Position numbers and translations under genes: made by a program
The notes under the pieces: model-generated
What the model saw: the letters and a program-made list of their open reading frames with translations, nothing else
Told to the model about the DNA's origin: nothing
Database searches by the model: none
Origin: Streptosporangiaceae bacterium
GTDB lineage: Bacteria > Actinomycetota > Actinomycetes > Streptosporangiales > Streptosporangiaceae
Length of the DNA: 47,933 nucleotides
Direction of reading: 5' to 3'
Assembly: GCA_030041195.1 (NCBI GenBank)
Contig: JASHOI010000744.1
Coordinates: forward strand, 1-47,933
Shown here: positions 42,178-47,933 of the stretch, in pieces
Layout of the letters: each line of letters opens with the position of its first letter
Position numbering within the stretch: position 1 is the first letter of the stretch

Positions 42178-43113
42178 GTGCTGCGCCGTGCGCTGCTGGC
42201 CGCGTCAGCCAGCGAACAGATCCGCCGGATCGTCACCACAGCCCCGGTGACCCGGGGCGTCGTGGCCAGATTCGTGGCCGGGGACAGCGCCGATGACGCG
42301 CTGGCCGTGACCAGGCGGCTGCTCGACGACGGCCTGCTGGTCAGCCTGGACTACCTCGGCGAGGACACCCTCGACCCGGAGCAGGCCGCCGCCGTCACCG
42401 GGGAGTACGTGCGGCTGCTCGGCCGGCTCGACGCTGGCGGCATGTCGGCACGCGGCGCGGCGGAGGTCTCCGTCAAGCCGACGGCGGTCGGGCTGGACCT
42501 CGCCGAGCACGGCGAGAAGACGGCCCGCGAGAACATTGCCAGGATCTGCGCGGCGGCGAGCGAAGCGGGCACGACGGTGACGCTCGACGCCGAGGAGCAC
42601 ACCAGGATCGAGCCGACGCTGCGGATCGCGGCGCAGCTCCGGACGGACTTCCCGAACCTCGGCTGCGTGATCCAGTCGTACCTGCGGCGCAGCCCGGACG
42701 ACTGCCGGGCGCTCGCGGTGGCCGGGTCGCGGGTCCGGCTGTGCAAGGGCGCCTACAGCGCCGCCGCAGACGTGGCGTTCCAGGCGCGCGCCGAGGTCGA
42801 CCGGTGTTACGCACGGTGCCTGCGGGTGCTCATGGACGGGCCGGGCTACCCGATGATCGCTACGCACGACCCGCGGCTGATCGGCATCGCCGGGCAGCGG
42901 GCCAGGGCGGCCGGCCGGCGCCAGAGCAGCTTCGAGTACCAGATGCTGTACGGCATCCGCCCGGCCGAGCAGCTCCGGCTGGCGCGCGCCGGCGACCAGG
43001 TGCGGGTCTACGTGCCGTACGGCAGCGACTGGTACGGCTACCTGGTCCGCCGGCTCGCCGAACGCCCCGCGAATCTGGCGTTCTTCCTGCGCTCGCTCGC
43101 GTCGCGGCGGTGA
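42178..43113 (+). CDS. Proline dehydrogenase (monofunctional)
   Basis: A 311-residue FAD-dependent TIM-barrel enzyme oxidising L-proline to pyrroline-5-carboxylate (EC 1.5.5.2). Family segments include VSVKPTAVGLDL, TVTLDAEEH, VIQSYLRRSP, RLCKGAYSA, ATHDPRLI, FEYQMLYGIRP and VYVPYGSDWYGYLVRRLAERP. It feeds electrons to the membrane quinone pool. The start is GTG 42178. It is followed after 63 nt by proC, the gene for the opposite step of the proline cycle. Confidence 0.94.
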   Translation: MLRRALLAASASEQIRRIVTTAPVTRGVVARFVAGDSADDALAVTRRLLDDGLLVSLDYLGEDTLDPEQAAAVTGEYVRLLGRLDAGGMSARGAAEVSVKPTAVGLDLAEHGEKTARENIARICAAASEAGTTVTLDAEEHTRIEPTLRIAAQLRTDFPNLGCVIQSYLRRSPDDCRALAVAGSRVRLCKGAYSAAADVAFQARAEVDRCYARCLRVLMDGPGYPMIATHDPRLIGIAGQRARAAGRRQSSFEYQMLYGIRPAEQLRLARAGDQVRVYVPYGSDWYGYLVRRLAERPANLAFFLRSLASRR

Positions 43114-43176
43114 CGGGGACGGGGAGGCGTGAAGGGGGACGGGGAGGCGGGTGGGGATCCCGGTAGGCTCCGTTGG

Positions 43177-43974
43177 ATGATCGCTGTCCTTGGCGCCGGC
43201 CAGATGGGCGAGGCGCTGCTGTCCGGTCTGCTGCGGTCCGGCGTGGTGGCCCCGCCCGGAGTCGTCGCCGCGGCCCGCCGCAGCGACCGCGCCGCGCAGT
43301 TGCACGAGGCCTACGGCATCGAGGTGCTGAGCGCGGCCGAGGCGGCCGCGCTCGCTGAGACCCTCGTGATCAGCGTCAAGCCGCAGGACATGGCGGCGCT
43401 GCTGGCCGAGATCTCCCCGGCGGTGACCGACGACAAGCTGGTGATCTCGATCGCGGCCGGCATTCCCACGTCGTTCATCGAGCGCAGGCTGACCGGGGAC
43501 GTGCCGGTGGTCCGGGTGATGTCGAACACGCCCGCGCTGGTCGACGAGGCGATGAGCGTGATCTCGCCGGGCTCGCACGCCAGGGAACCGCACCTGAAGC
43601 GCGCCGAGGAACTGCTCCGGCCGGTCGGCAAGGTGCTGCGGATCCCCGAGTCACAGCAGGACGCGGCGACCGCGCTGTCCGGCAGCGGTCCCGCCTACGT
43701 GTACTTCCTCGTGGAGGCGATGGTCGACGCCGGGATCCTGCTCGGGATGCCGCGGTCGACCGCGCTCGAGATGGTCAAGCAGGCCGTGTACGGCGCGGCG
43801 ACGATGCTGCGTGACTCCGGCGAGCACCCGGTGCTGCTGCGCGAGGCGGTGACCTCGCCGGGCGGCACGACGATCAACGCGATCAGGGAGCTGGAGAAGC
43901 ACGGAGTCAGGGCCGCGTTCCTGGCGGCGATCGAGTCGGCGAGGGACCGCGGGCGCGAGCTCGCCAGCGGCTGA
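43177..43974 (+). CDS. proC: Pyrroline-5-carboxylate reductase ProC
   Basis: A 265-residue enzyme reduces pyrroline-5-carboxylate to L-proline with NAD(P)H (EC 1.5.1.2). The Rossmann motif VLGAGQMGEALL is at residues 4-15. The family signature is SPGGTTINAIRELEKHGVRA near the end, and MSNTPALVDEAMSVI is in the middle. I chose ATG 43177, directly at the Rossmann strand; upstream frame extension is Gly-rich and unrelated. The gene begins the proC - HTH - bS22 - acyltransferase order shared with mycobacteria. Confidence 0.95.
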   Translation: MIAVLGAGQMGEALLSGLLRSGVVAPPGVVAAARRSDRAAQLHEAYGIEVLSAAEAAALAETLVISVKPQDMAALLAEISPAVTDDKLVISIAAGIPTSFIERRLTGDVPVVRVMSNTPALVDEAMSVISPGSHAREPHLKRAEELLRPVGKVLRIPESQQDAATALSGSGPAYVYFLVEAMVDAGILLGMPRSTALEMVKQAVYGAATMLRDSGEHPVLLREAVTSPGGTTINAIRELEKHGVRAAFLAAIESARDRGRELASG

Positions 43975-44028
43975 GCCGCCCCGCGCCCGGCCTCGTGAAA
44001 TGGCGTTGGTGACATAGTGGAATTGACC

Positions 44029-44069
44029 CCCCACGGTGGGGTTGCCCTTTTCCGTACAGGACTTACGCT
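44029..44069 (+). promoter_or_regulatory. Inverted repeat and promoter upstream of the HTH gene
   Basis: CCCCAC-G-GTGGGG (44029-44041) directly precedes a possible promoter: TTGCCC at 44042-44047, 16-nt spacer, TACGCT at 44064-44069. The palindrome could be an operator overlapping the -35. Confidence 0.45.
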
Positions 44070-44136
44070 GGAGACGGGCGTGACTGGTGCGCCGAATCTC
44101 GCTAGGCGCACACAGCAGGCCGGAAGAGGGCTATCA

Positions 44137-44340
44137 ATGGCAGCAGACGCAACATCGCTCAGCGACGTAAGGTTCCTGACCGTGGCCGAAGTGGCCACGA
44201 TCATGCGCGTGTCCAAGATGACCGTCTACCGCCTTGTTCACTCCGGTGAGCTGGAGGCGATCCGGGTAGGCCGTTCGTTCCGGGTTCCGGAGCAGGCGGT
44301 CAACCAGTACCTGCGGGACGCTTTCGTCGCAGCGAGCTAA
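44137..44340 (+). CDS. Excisionase-type helix-turn-helix protein (BldC-like)
   Basis: A 67-residue DNA-binding protein with a MerR-like winged helix: FLTVAEVATIMRVSKMTVYR, then LEAIRVGRSFRVPEQAV. It belongs to the small actinobacterial group that includes mycobacterial Rv0500A and, more distantly, BldC. These proteins act as transcription factors, often linked to development or stress. ATG 44137 is chosen because the HTH begins directly after it; the frame runs open upstream without support. A hairpin terminator follows at 44353. Confidence 0.9.
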   Translation: MAADATSLSDVRFLTVAEVATIMRVSKMTVYRLVHSGELEAIRVGRSFRVPEQAVNQYLRDAFVAAS

Positions 44341-44352
44341 GCAGCGGGGAAG

Positions 44353-44385
44353 TCATCCGGCGCCCCGGGGCGGGCGACCGGATGA
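44353..44385 (+). terminator. Hairpin after the HTH gene
   Basis: TCATCCGG ... CCGGATGA, with an inner GC-rich segment, starts 12 nt after the stop codon. Confidence 0.6.
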
Positions 44386-44499
44386 TGGCGGAAGCCGTCA
44401 CCGAGGGTACCCTTTGACGTTGGCGTGTGCTCGACCCGCTGCGCGGCGGGTGTGCGCGTGTGCATGCCCGTTAACCAGACGCAGAGCAAGGGTGGACTC

Positions 44500-44598
44500 A
44501 TGGGCTCAGTCATCAAGAAGCGCCGCAAGCGCATGGCGAAGAAGAAGCACCGCAAGCTGCTGCGCAAGACGCGCGTCCAGCGCAGGAACAAGAAGTAG
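44500..44598 (+). CDS. Small ribosomal protein bS22 (AURKAIP1/COX24 family)
   Basis: A 32-residue, extremely basic peptide ([20 protein letters not shown] at its start), matching the actinobacterial AURKAIP1/COX24 small protein found as bS22 near the decoding centre of mycobacterial 30S subunits. It follows the HTH gene, exactly as Rv0500B follows Rv0500A in M. tuberculosis. AAGGGTGG precedes the ATG. Confidence 0.93.
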   Translation: MGSVIKKRRKRMAKKKHRKLLRKTRVQRRNKK

Positions 44599-44677
44599 CG
44601 CCGCCGCCGAAGGGCAACCCCCCGAAAGGGTATAGGGAGGTGGGAGGGGGCCCGGAGGCGAAGGGAGATGTAGTCAC

Positions 44678-45538
44678 ATGGGCCAGCCAGGGCCTGTTGA
44701 CGGCTGGCAGAAGTGGATCACCGGCGCGGGAGAGTTCGTCCAGCATCGGCTGGTCGGCGACCACGAGACCGATGACTCCGGGTTCGACCCGGAATTCCAC
44801 GCCAACGTGTTCATGCCGTTGTTCCGGCCGTTGTACCGCAAGTGGTTCCGGGTCCAGATGCGCGGCCTCGAGAACGTGCCAGGATCGGGCGCGGCCCTGG
44901 TCGTGGCCAATCACTCGGGCGTGCTCCCGTTCGACGCGCTGATGCTGCAGACCGGCCTGTACGACGAGCACCCCCAGCACCGCAACCTCCGCGTGCTCAG
45001 CGCCGACCTGGTCTACGAGCTGCCGGTGCTGTCCGACCTGGCCCGGCGCAGCGGGCACATCAGGGCGGATCCGGAGCAGGCCGACCGGGCGCTGGCACAT
45101 GGCGAGCTCGTCGGCGTGTTTCCGGAGGGCTTCAAGGGGACCGGCAAGCCGTTCTCGGAGCGGTACAAGCTGCAGCGGTTCGGCCGCGGCGGCTTCGCGG
45201 CGACCGCCCGCCGGGCCGGCGTGCCGATCATCCCGTGCGCGATCGTTGGCGCCGAGGAGATCTACCCGATGATCGCGAACTCTCGGTCCATGGCACGGCT
45301 ATTCCGGCTGCCGTACTTCCCGGTCACGCCGCTGTTCCCGTGGCTCGGGCCGATCGGCGCCGTTCCGCTGCCGTCCAACTGGATCATCGAGTTCTGCCCG
45401 CCGGTGCCGACGGACGGCACCGGCACCAACGGCGCCGGCCCAGACCAGGACGTCTCCTGCCTGGCCGACCACGTGCGGGACATGATCCAGCGCAAGGTCG
45501 ACGAGCTCGTCGCCGATCGCGGCCCCGCTTTCACTTAA
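44678..45538 (+). CDS. Lysophospholipid acyltransferase family protein (PlsC-like)
   Basis: A 286-residue acyltransferase with the catalytic His in VANHSGVLPFDAL (the His-Asp spacing is longer than HX4D, as in DGAT-like members), the second block GVFPEGFKGTGKPF, and IPCAIVGAEEIYP. It acylates a glycerolipid intermediate at the membrane. The counterpart in mycobacteria (Rv0502) occupies the same position after proC. Its 3' end overlaps the convergent SRPBCC gene by 4 bp. GGAG lies about 10 nt before the ATG. Confidence 0.9.
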   Translation: MGQPGPVDGWQKWITGAGEFVQHRLVGDHETDDSGFDPEFHANVFMPLFRPLYRKWFRVQMRGLENVPGSGAALVVANHSGVLPFDALMLQTGLYDEHPQHRNLRVLSADLVYELPVLSDLARRSGHIRADPEQADRALAHGELVGVFPEGFKGTGKPFSERYKLQRFGRGGFAATARRAGVPIIPCAIVGAEEIYPMIANSRSMARLFRLPYFPVTPLFPWLGPIGAVPLPSNWIIEFCPPVPTDGTGTNGAGPDQDVSCLADHVRDMIQRKVDELVADRGPAFT

Positions 45539-46053
45539 GCGCCGGCGGGCGGCCCGATCGTCGCTGCGGCCGGGCCGAACCGCTCGACGTAGCCGGGGTG
45601 CACCTCGGCCCAGCGCTCACCGGTCGTCCACGGTGCCGCGGTGCCGGCCAGGTGATGCACGAGGAAGTCCAGGCAGGTGTGCCAGCCGGCCGCATCCCGC
45701 GCGGCCTTGCCGAGCTCGCCGAACACGTCGCTGAGCCGGAACGTGCATCCGGTTGCCGGTTCGGCGTTCGGCACGATCTCGAGCCGGATCACGTCGGTGC
45801 CCCACCGGAACTCGAGCAGCGACGGCGGCTCGACGGCCAGGACCTCGCCGTCAAAGGACGGGAACTCGCCGCCGCGGGACTCGAACTTCAGCGGCGCGCC
45901 GGCCCGCCACTCGCCGACGATTCGCTGCGGGAACCACGCGTCCAGGTGCGCGGGCTCGGTGACCGCGCGCCACACCTTCTCCGCCGGGTGCGCCAGCTCC
46001 CTGGTGAACCGCAGCCGCCACCGGTCGCCATGCTGCTCGAGCTCGCCGTTCAC
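45535..46053 (-). CDS. SRPBCC (AHSA1-like) protein
   Basis: A 172-residue START/Bet v1-like ligand-binding fold: RFTRELAHPAEKVWRAVTEP, LDAWFPQRIVGEW and LDFLVHHLAG are characteristic of AHSA1 members. Such proteins bind hydrophobic ligands in a cavity. GTG at 46053 overlaps the stop of the ArsR regulator (GTGA), a very common pairing, so the regulator probably controls this gene and itself. The N-terminal part of the longer open frame belongs to the ArsR overlap. Confidence 0.9.
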   Translation of the reverse strand: MNGELEQHGDRWRLRFTRELAHPAEKVWRAVTEPAHLDAWFPQRIVGEWRAGAPLKFESRGGEFPSFDGEVLAVEPPSLLEFRWGTDVIRLEIVPNAEPATGCTFRLSDVFGELGKAARDAAGWHTCLDFLVHHLAGTAAPWTTGERWAEVHPGYVERFGPAAATIGPPAGA

Positions 46054-46349
46054 GTCATCTCCTCCAGGTGGCTTTCCAGCGCGTCCAGGCGCGACGCCCA
46101 CGTCGCCCGGTAGGGCGCGAGCCAGTCGTCGAGCTGGCGCAGCGGCTCGGACCGCAGCCGGTAAAGCCGCCGCTGCGCGTCCACCCGCGACGTCACCAGG
46201 CCCGCCTGCCGCAGCACCCGAAGGTGCTTGGACACGGCGGGCTGGCTGACCCGGAGCAAGCCGACCAGATCATGCACGGGGCGTTCACGTTCCAGGAGGA
46301 GATCCAGAATCCGCCGACGGTTGCCGTCGGCCAGCACCTCGAAGACCAT
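46050..46349 (-). CDS. ArsR family transcriptional regulator
   Basis: A 99-residue winged helix: MVFEVLADGNRRRILDLLLE, VSQPAVSKHLRVLRQAGLV (recognition helix) and QRRLYRLRSEPL (wing). No Cys metal motif is present, so it is not a metal sensor of the SmtB type; it belongs to the group paired with AHSA1/SRPBCC genes. An AT-rich palindrome (46372-46393) lies 22 bp upstream and is its probable operator. Confidence 0.92.
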   Translation of the reverse strand: MVFEVLADGNRRRILDLLLERERPVHDLVGLLRVSQPAVSKHLRVLRQAGLVTSRVDAQRRLYRLRSEPLRQLDDWLAPYRATWASRLDALESHLEEMT

Positions 46350-46371
46350 GAGGCTAGTATTCGGATTGGGT

Positions 46372-46393
46372 TATATATCTGTCAAGACATATA
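46372..46393. promoter_or_regulatory. AT-rich palindrome, probable ArsR operator
   Basis: TATATATCT - 4 nt - AAGACATATA forms an imperfect dyad (TATATnTCT / AGAnATATA) in the region upstream of the arsR-type gene. Its AT-richness stands out from the surroundings. Confidence 0.65.
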
Positions 46394-46399
46394 GCCTAG

Positions 46400-47275
46400 T
46401 CATCCGCTGGAACGGCGGCGATGCACCGCCGCTCCGGCGGCCATGCCGCCGGCCACGGCTCCCGCGCCGGCGGCGATCGGCAAGGCGATCATGGTGGCCT
46501 TGCGGCCGGAGCGGAAGTCGTAGATCGGCCAGCCGCGGCTGCGTGCCTCGGCGCGCAGGCCGAGGTCCGGGTTGACCGCGTTGGGGTGGCCGACGAGCGT
46601 CAGCATCGGCATGTCGTTCAGCGAGTCGCTGTAGGCCCAGCACCGGGCCAGGTCCAGGCCCTCGCGTACGGCGAGCGCCTGGATCGCTGCGGCCTTGGCC
46701 TCACCGTGCAGCAGCCCGCCGACCAGGCGGCCGGTGTACACCCCGTCCCTGGTCTCCGCGACCGTGCCGAGCGCGCCGGTCAGGCCGAGCCTGCGGGACA
46801 GGATGCTGGCGAGCTCCACCGGGGTCGCGGTGACCAGCCACACCCGCTGGCCGGCCTGCAGGTGCCGCTGGGTCAGCTCCCTGGTGCCCGCCCAGATCCG
46901 GTCGGCCATCGACTCGTCGTAGATCTCCTCGCCCAGCCGGACGATGTCCGCCACCTTGTGCCCGGCGACGAAGGCCAGGGCGGCCTGCCTGGCGGCGTCG
47001 ATGTGGTCGGAGTTCTCCGCGCCGCGCAGCCGGAAATAGACCTGCCCCAGGGTCATCCGGGCCAGGTCACGCGCGCCGAACATCTTGCGGGCGGCGAGAC
47101 CGCGGGCGAAGTGATAGATCGATGCGCCCCGCATCAGGGTGTTGTCCACGTCGAAGAACGCCCCGGCCAGCGGGTCGGGCACCGGCGCCGGCCGCTCGAC
47201 CTCGGCGGCTGCGGCGGAGGCCTGCCCGGCCAGGGCCGCCTCAATGCGCGGGAGCCGTCCCGACAGCCGCCTCAT
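46400..47275 (-). CDS. HAD-IB family hydrolase (SerB1-like)
   Basis: A 291-residue phosphatase-fold protein: motif [12 protein letters not shown], motif II VTATP, motif [16 protein letters not shown] hydrophobic Ala/Gly-rich segment (near residues 258-283) followed by basic residues suggests a C-terminal membrane anchor. It resembles mycobacterial SerB1 (Rv0505c), near the same proC cluster. Substrates of this subgroup are not settled; phosphoserine or a lipid phosphate are both possible. ATG 47275 is chosen; an in-frame ATG at 47356 would add an Arg/Ser-rich tail. Confidence 0.88.
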   Translation of the reverse strand: MRRLSGRLPRIEAALAGQASAAAAEVERPAPVPDPLAGAFFDVDNTLMRGASIYHFARGLAARKMFGARDLARMTLGQVYFRLRGAENSDHIDAARQAALAFVAGHKVADIVRLGEEIYDESMADRIWAGTRELTQRHLQAGQRVWLVTATPVELASILSRRLGLTGALGTVAETRDGVYTGRLVGGLLHGEAKAAAIQALAVREGLDLARCWAYSDSLNDMPMLTLVGHPNAVNPDLGLRAEARSRGWPIYDFRSGRKATMIALPIAAGAGAVAGGMAAGAAVHRRRSSG

Positions 47276-47384
47276 GCCTGTGAGCCTACCGGTGCGGCCG
47301 GCGGACGAGCGGGAACGCCGCCCAGTCGCCGCTGACCAGGACTCCGGTCGCATCATCGCCGTGCGTCGGGCACCATAGTCAGCA

Positions 47385-47933
47385 ATGTCTATTCACTTCC
47401 TGGCTGCGATCGCCGGGGCGCTCATCGGCGCCGCGGGCACAGGCCTGCTGGTTGCCAAGTGCATTCGGCTCCCCAATGCCGCGCTCGTAGCCTGGACGGT
47501 GGCGGTGTTCGGCCTCACCGTGGCGCTCGGTGCGATGGCGCTCGGATTCAAGATCGGCTTTGGGCCGATCGCGTTCCGGGCCATGGAGATCGGTGCCCAG
47601 CTTCTGGCTCCGCTCGCGCTCGCGCTCGGGCTGGCCGAACTCGTCGGCAAGCACATCATCAGCAGGTTCGCCGCCCGGCTGCTGCTGACCGCGCTGGCGA
47701 TCGTGTCCCTGGTCATCTTCGGCAGCGACCCCCTCAGCAGCGCCGCTTTCAGCAAGGCCTGGCCGCCAACCGGGGTCTACTACCAGATCGTCCCCAACAA
47801 GCTGCTCGAGTACGTGCTGGCCCCGGCCACGGTCATCGTGGCGCTGCTGGCGATGGGGTTCGCCGCCGCGCGGCCGGCCCGCGACCCGGCGTGGCGGGAC
47901 GCCCTGCCGGCCACCGGCGCGGCCGGGGTCGCG
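47385..47933 (+). CDS. Integral membrane protein (C-terminus beyond window)
   Basis: Starting at ATG 47385 the frame is open to the window edge (183 codons). It shows about five hydrophobic helices (near residues 3-20, 33-55, 70-85, 100-115 and 143-162). I recognise no family. Divergent from the HAD-IB gene by 109 bp. Confidence 0.7.
   Translation, partial: MSIHFLAAIAGALIGAAGTGLLVAKCIRLPNAALVAWTVAVFGLTVALGAMALGFKIGFGPIAFRAMEIGAQLLAPLALALGLAELVGKHIISRFAARLLLTALAIVSLVIFGSDPLSSAAFSKAWPPTGVYYQIVPNKLLEYVLAPATVIVALLAMGFAAARPARDPAWRDALPATGAAGVA

Overview
The window is chromosomal DNA from a high-GC Gram-positive actinomycete. The evidence is a mycothiol synthase (MshD), an orphan GlnR, a Nur-type nickel regulator, a CysA2/DUF1416 sulfurtransferase pair, MurT/GatD, and the proC - excisionase-type HTH - bS22 - acyltransferase - HAD-IB block also known from mycobacteria and streptomycetes. 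Codons end almost always in G or C, starts are often GTG (a few TTG), and stop/start overlaps of the GTGA or ATGA type are common. Several gene pairs match streptomycete gene order as I remember it, but I cannot name the genus. Nothing marks an integrated phage, transposon or CRISPR array.

Layout: 0-4 kb holds a DivIVA-like coiled-coil protein (cut by the window edge), a gamma carbonic anhydrase, a small protein, mshD and glnR. 3.9-8 kb holds a MoaD-like protein, an ECF sigma/anti-sigma pair, a membrane thioredoxin, and a sulfur operon (DUF4395, sulfurtransferase, DUF1416) preceded by a cysteine-containing leader peptide. 8-17.6 kb is a phosphate region: four PHO-box-like repeats, then pstB-pstS-pstC-pstA, a GntR regulator overlapping pstA, and two large TraG/VirD4-like membrane proteins whose P-loops have lost the lysine. 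17.6-20.9 kb carries a yybP-ykoY (Mn2+) riboswitch with its UPF0016 transporter, a tandem-repeat-rich stretch and a ClC channel. 20.9-27.8 kb is a mixed block: a MarR regulator facing an RCC1-repeat lipoprotein across a 28-bp palindrome, a WYL regulator, DinB, lgt, a phosphite-dehydrogenase-like enzyme, an MBL hydrolase and a DUF1707 protein. 28-33.4 kb has a HerA/VirB4-like ATPase and murT-gatD. 33.4-39.9 kb has a DsrE protein, a lipoprotein, a divergent membrane AAA/M41 protease, a glutaminyl-cyclase-like protein, a SpoIIE phosphatase, a 38-residue membrane peptide and a nitrobindin-like protein. 39.9-40.6 kb is a 700-bp interval containing a candidate structured RNA on the minus strand. 40.6-47.9 kb runs nur, ygfZ, proline dehydrogenase, proC, HTH, bS22, acyltransferase, an ArsR/SRPBCC pair, a HAD-IB hydrolase and a truncated membrane protein.

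The most unusual items are: (1) the orphan minus-strand RNA near 40.2-40.57 kb, with a 12-codon ORF, a Shine-Dalgarno sequence of extreme strength, crossing helices and a terminator but no downstream gene; (2) the two tandem degenerate VirD4-like ATPases tied to the phosphate operon; (3) the cysteine leader peptide ahead of the sulfurtransferase operon; (4) a PtxD-like dehydrogenase that keeps every catalytic residue, without its usual transporter; and (5) a MarR-type palindrome that covers the start codon of its neighbour.
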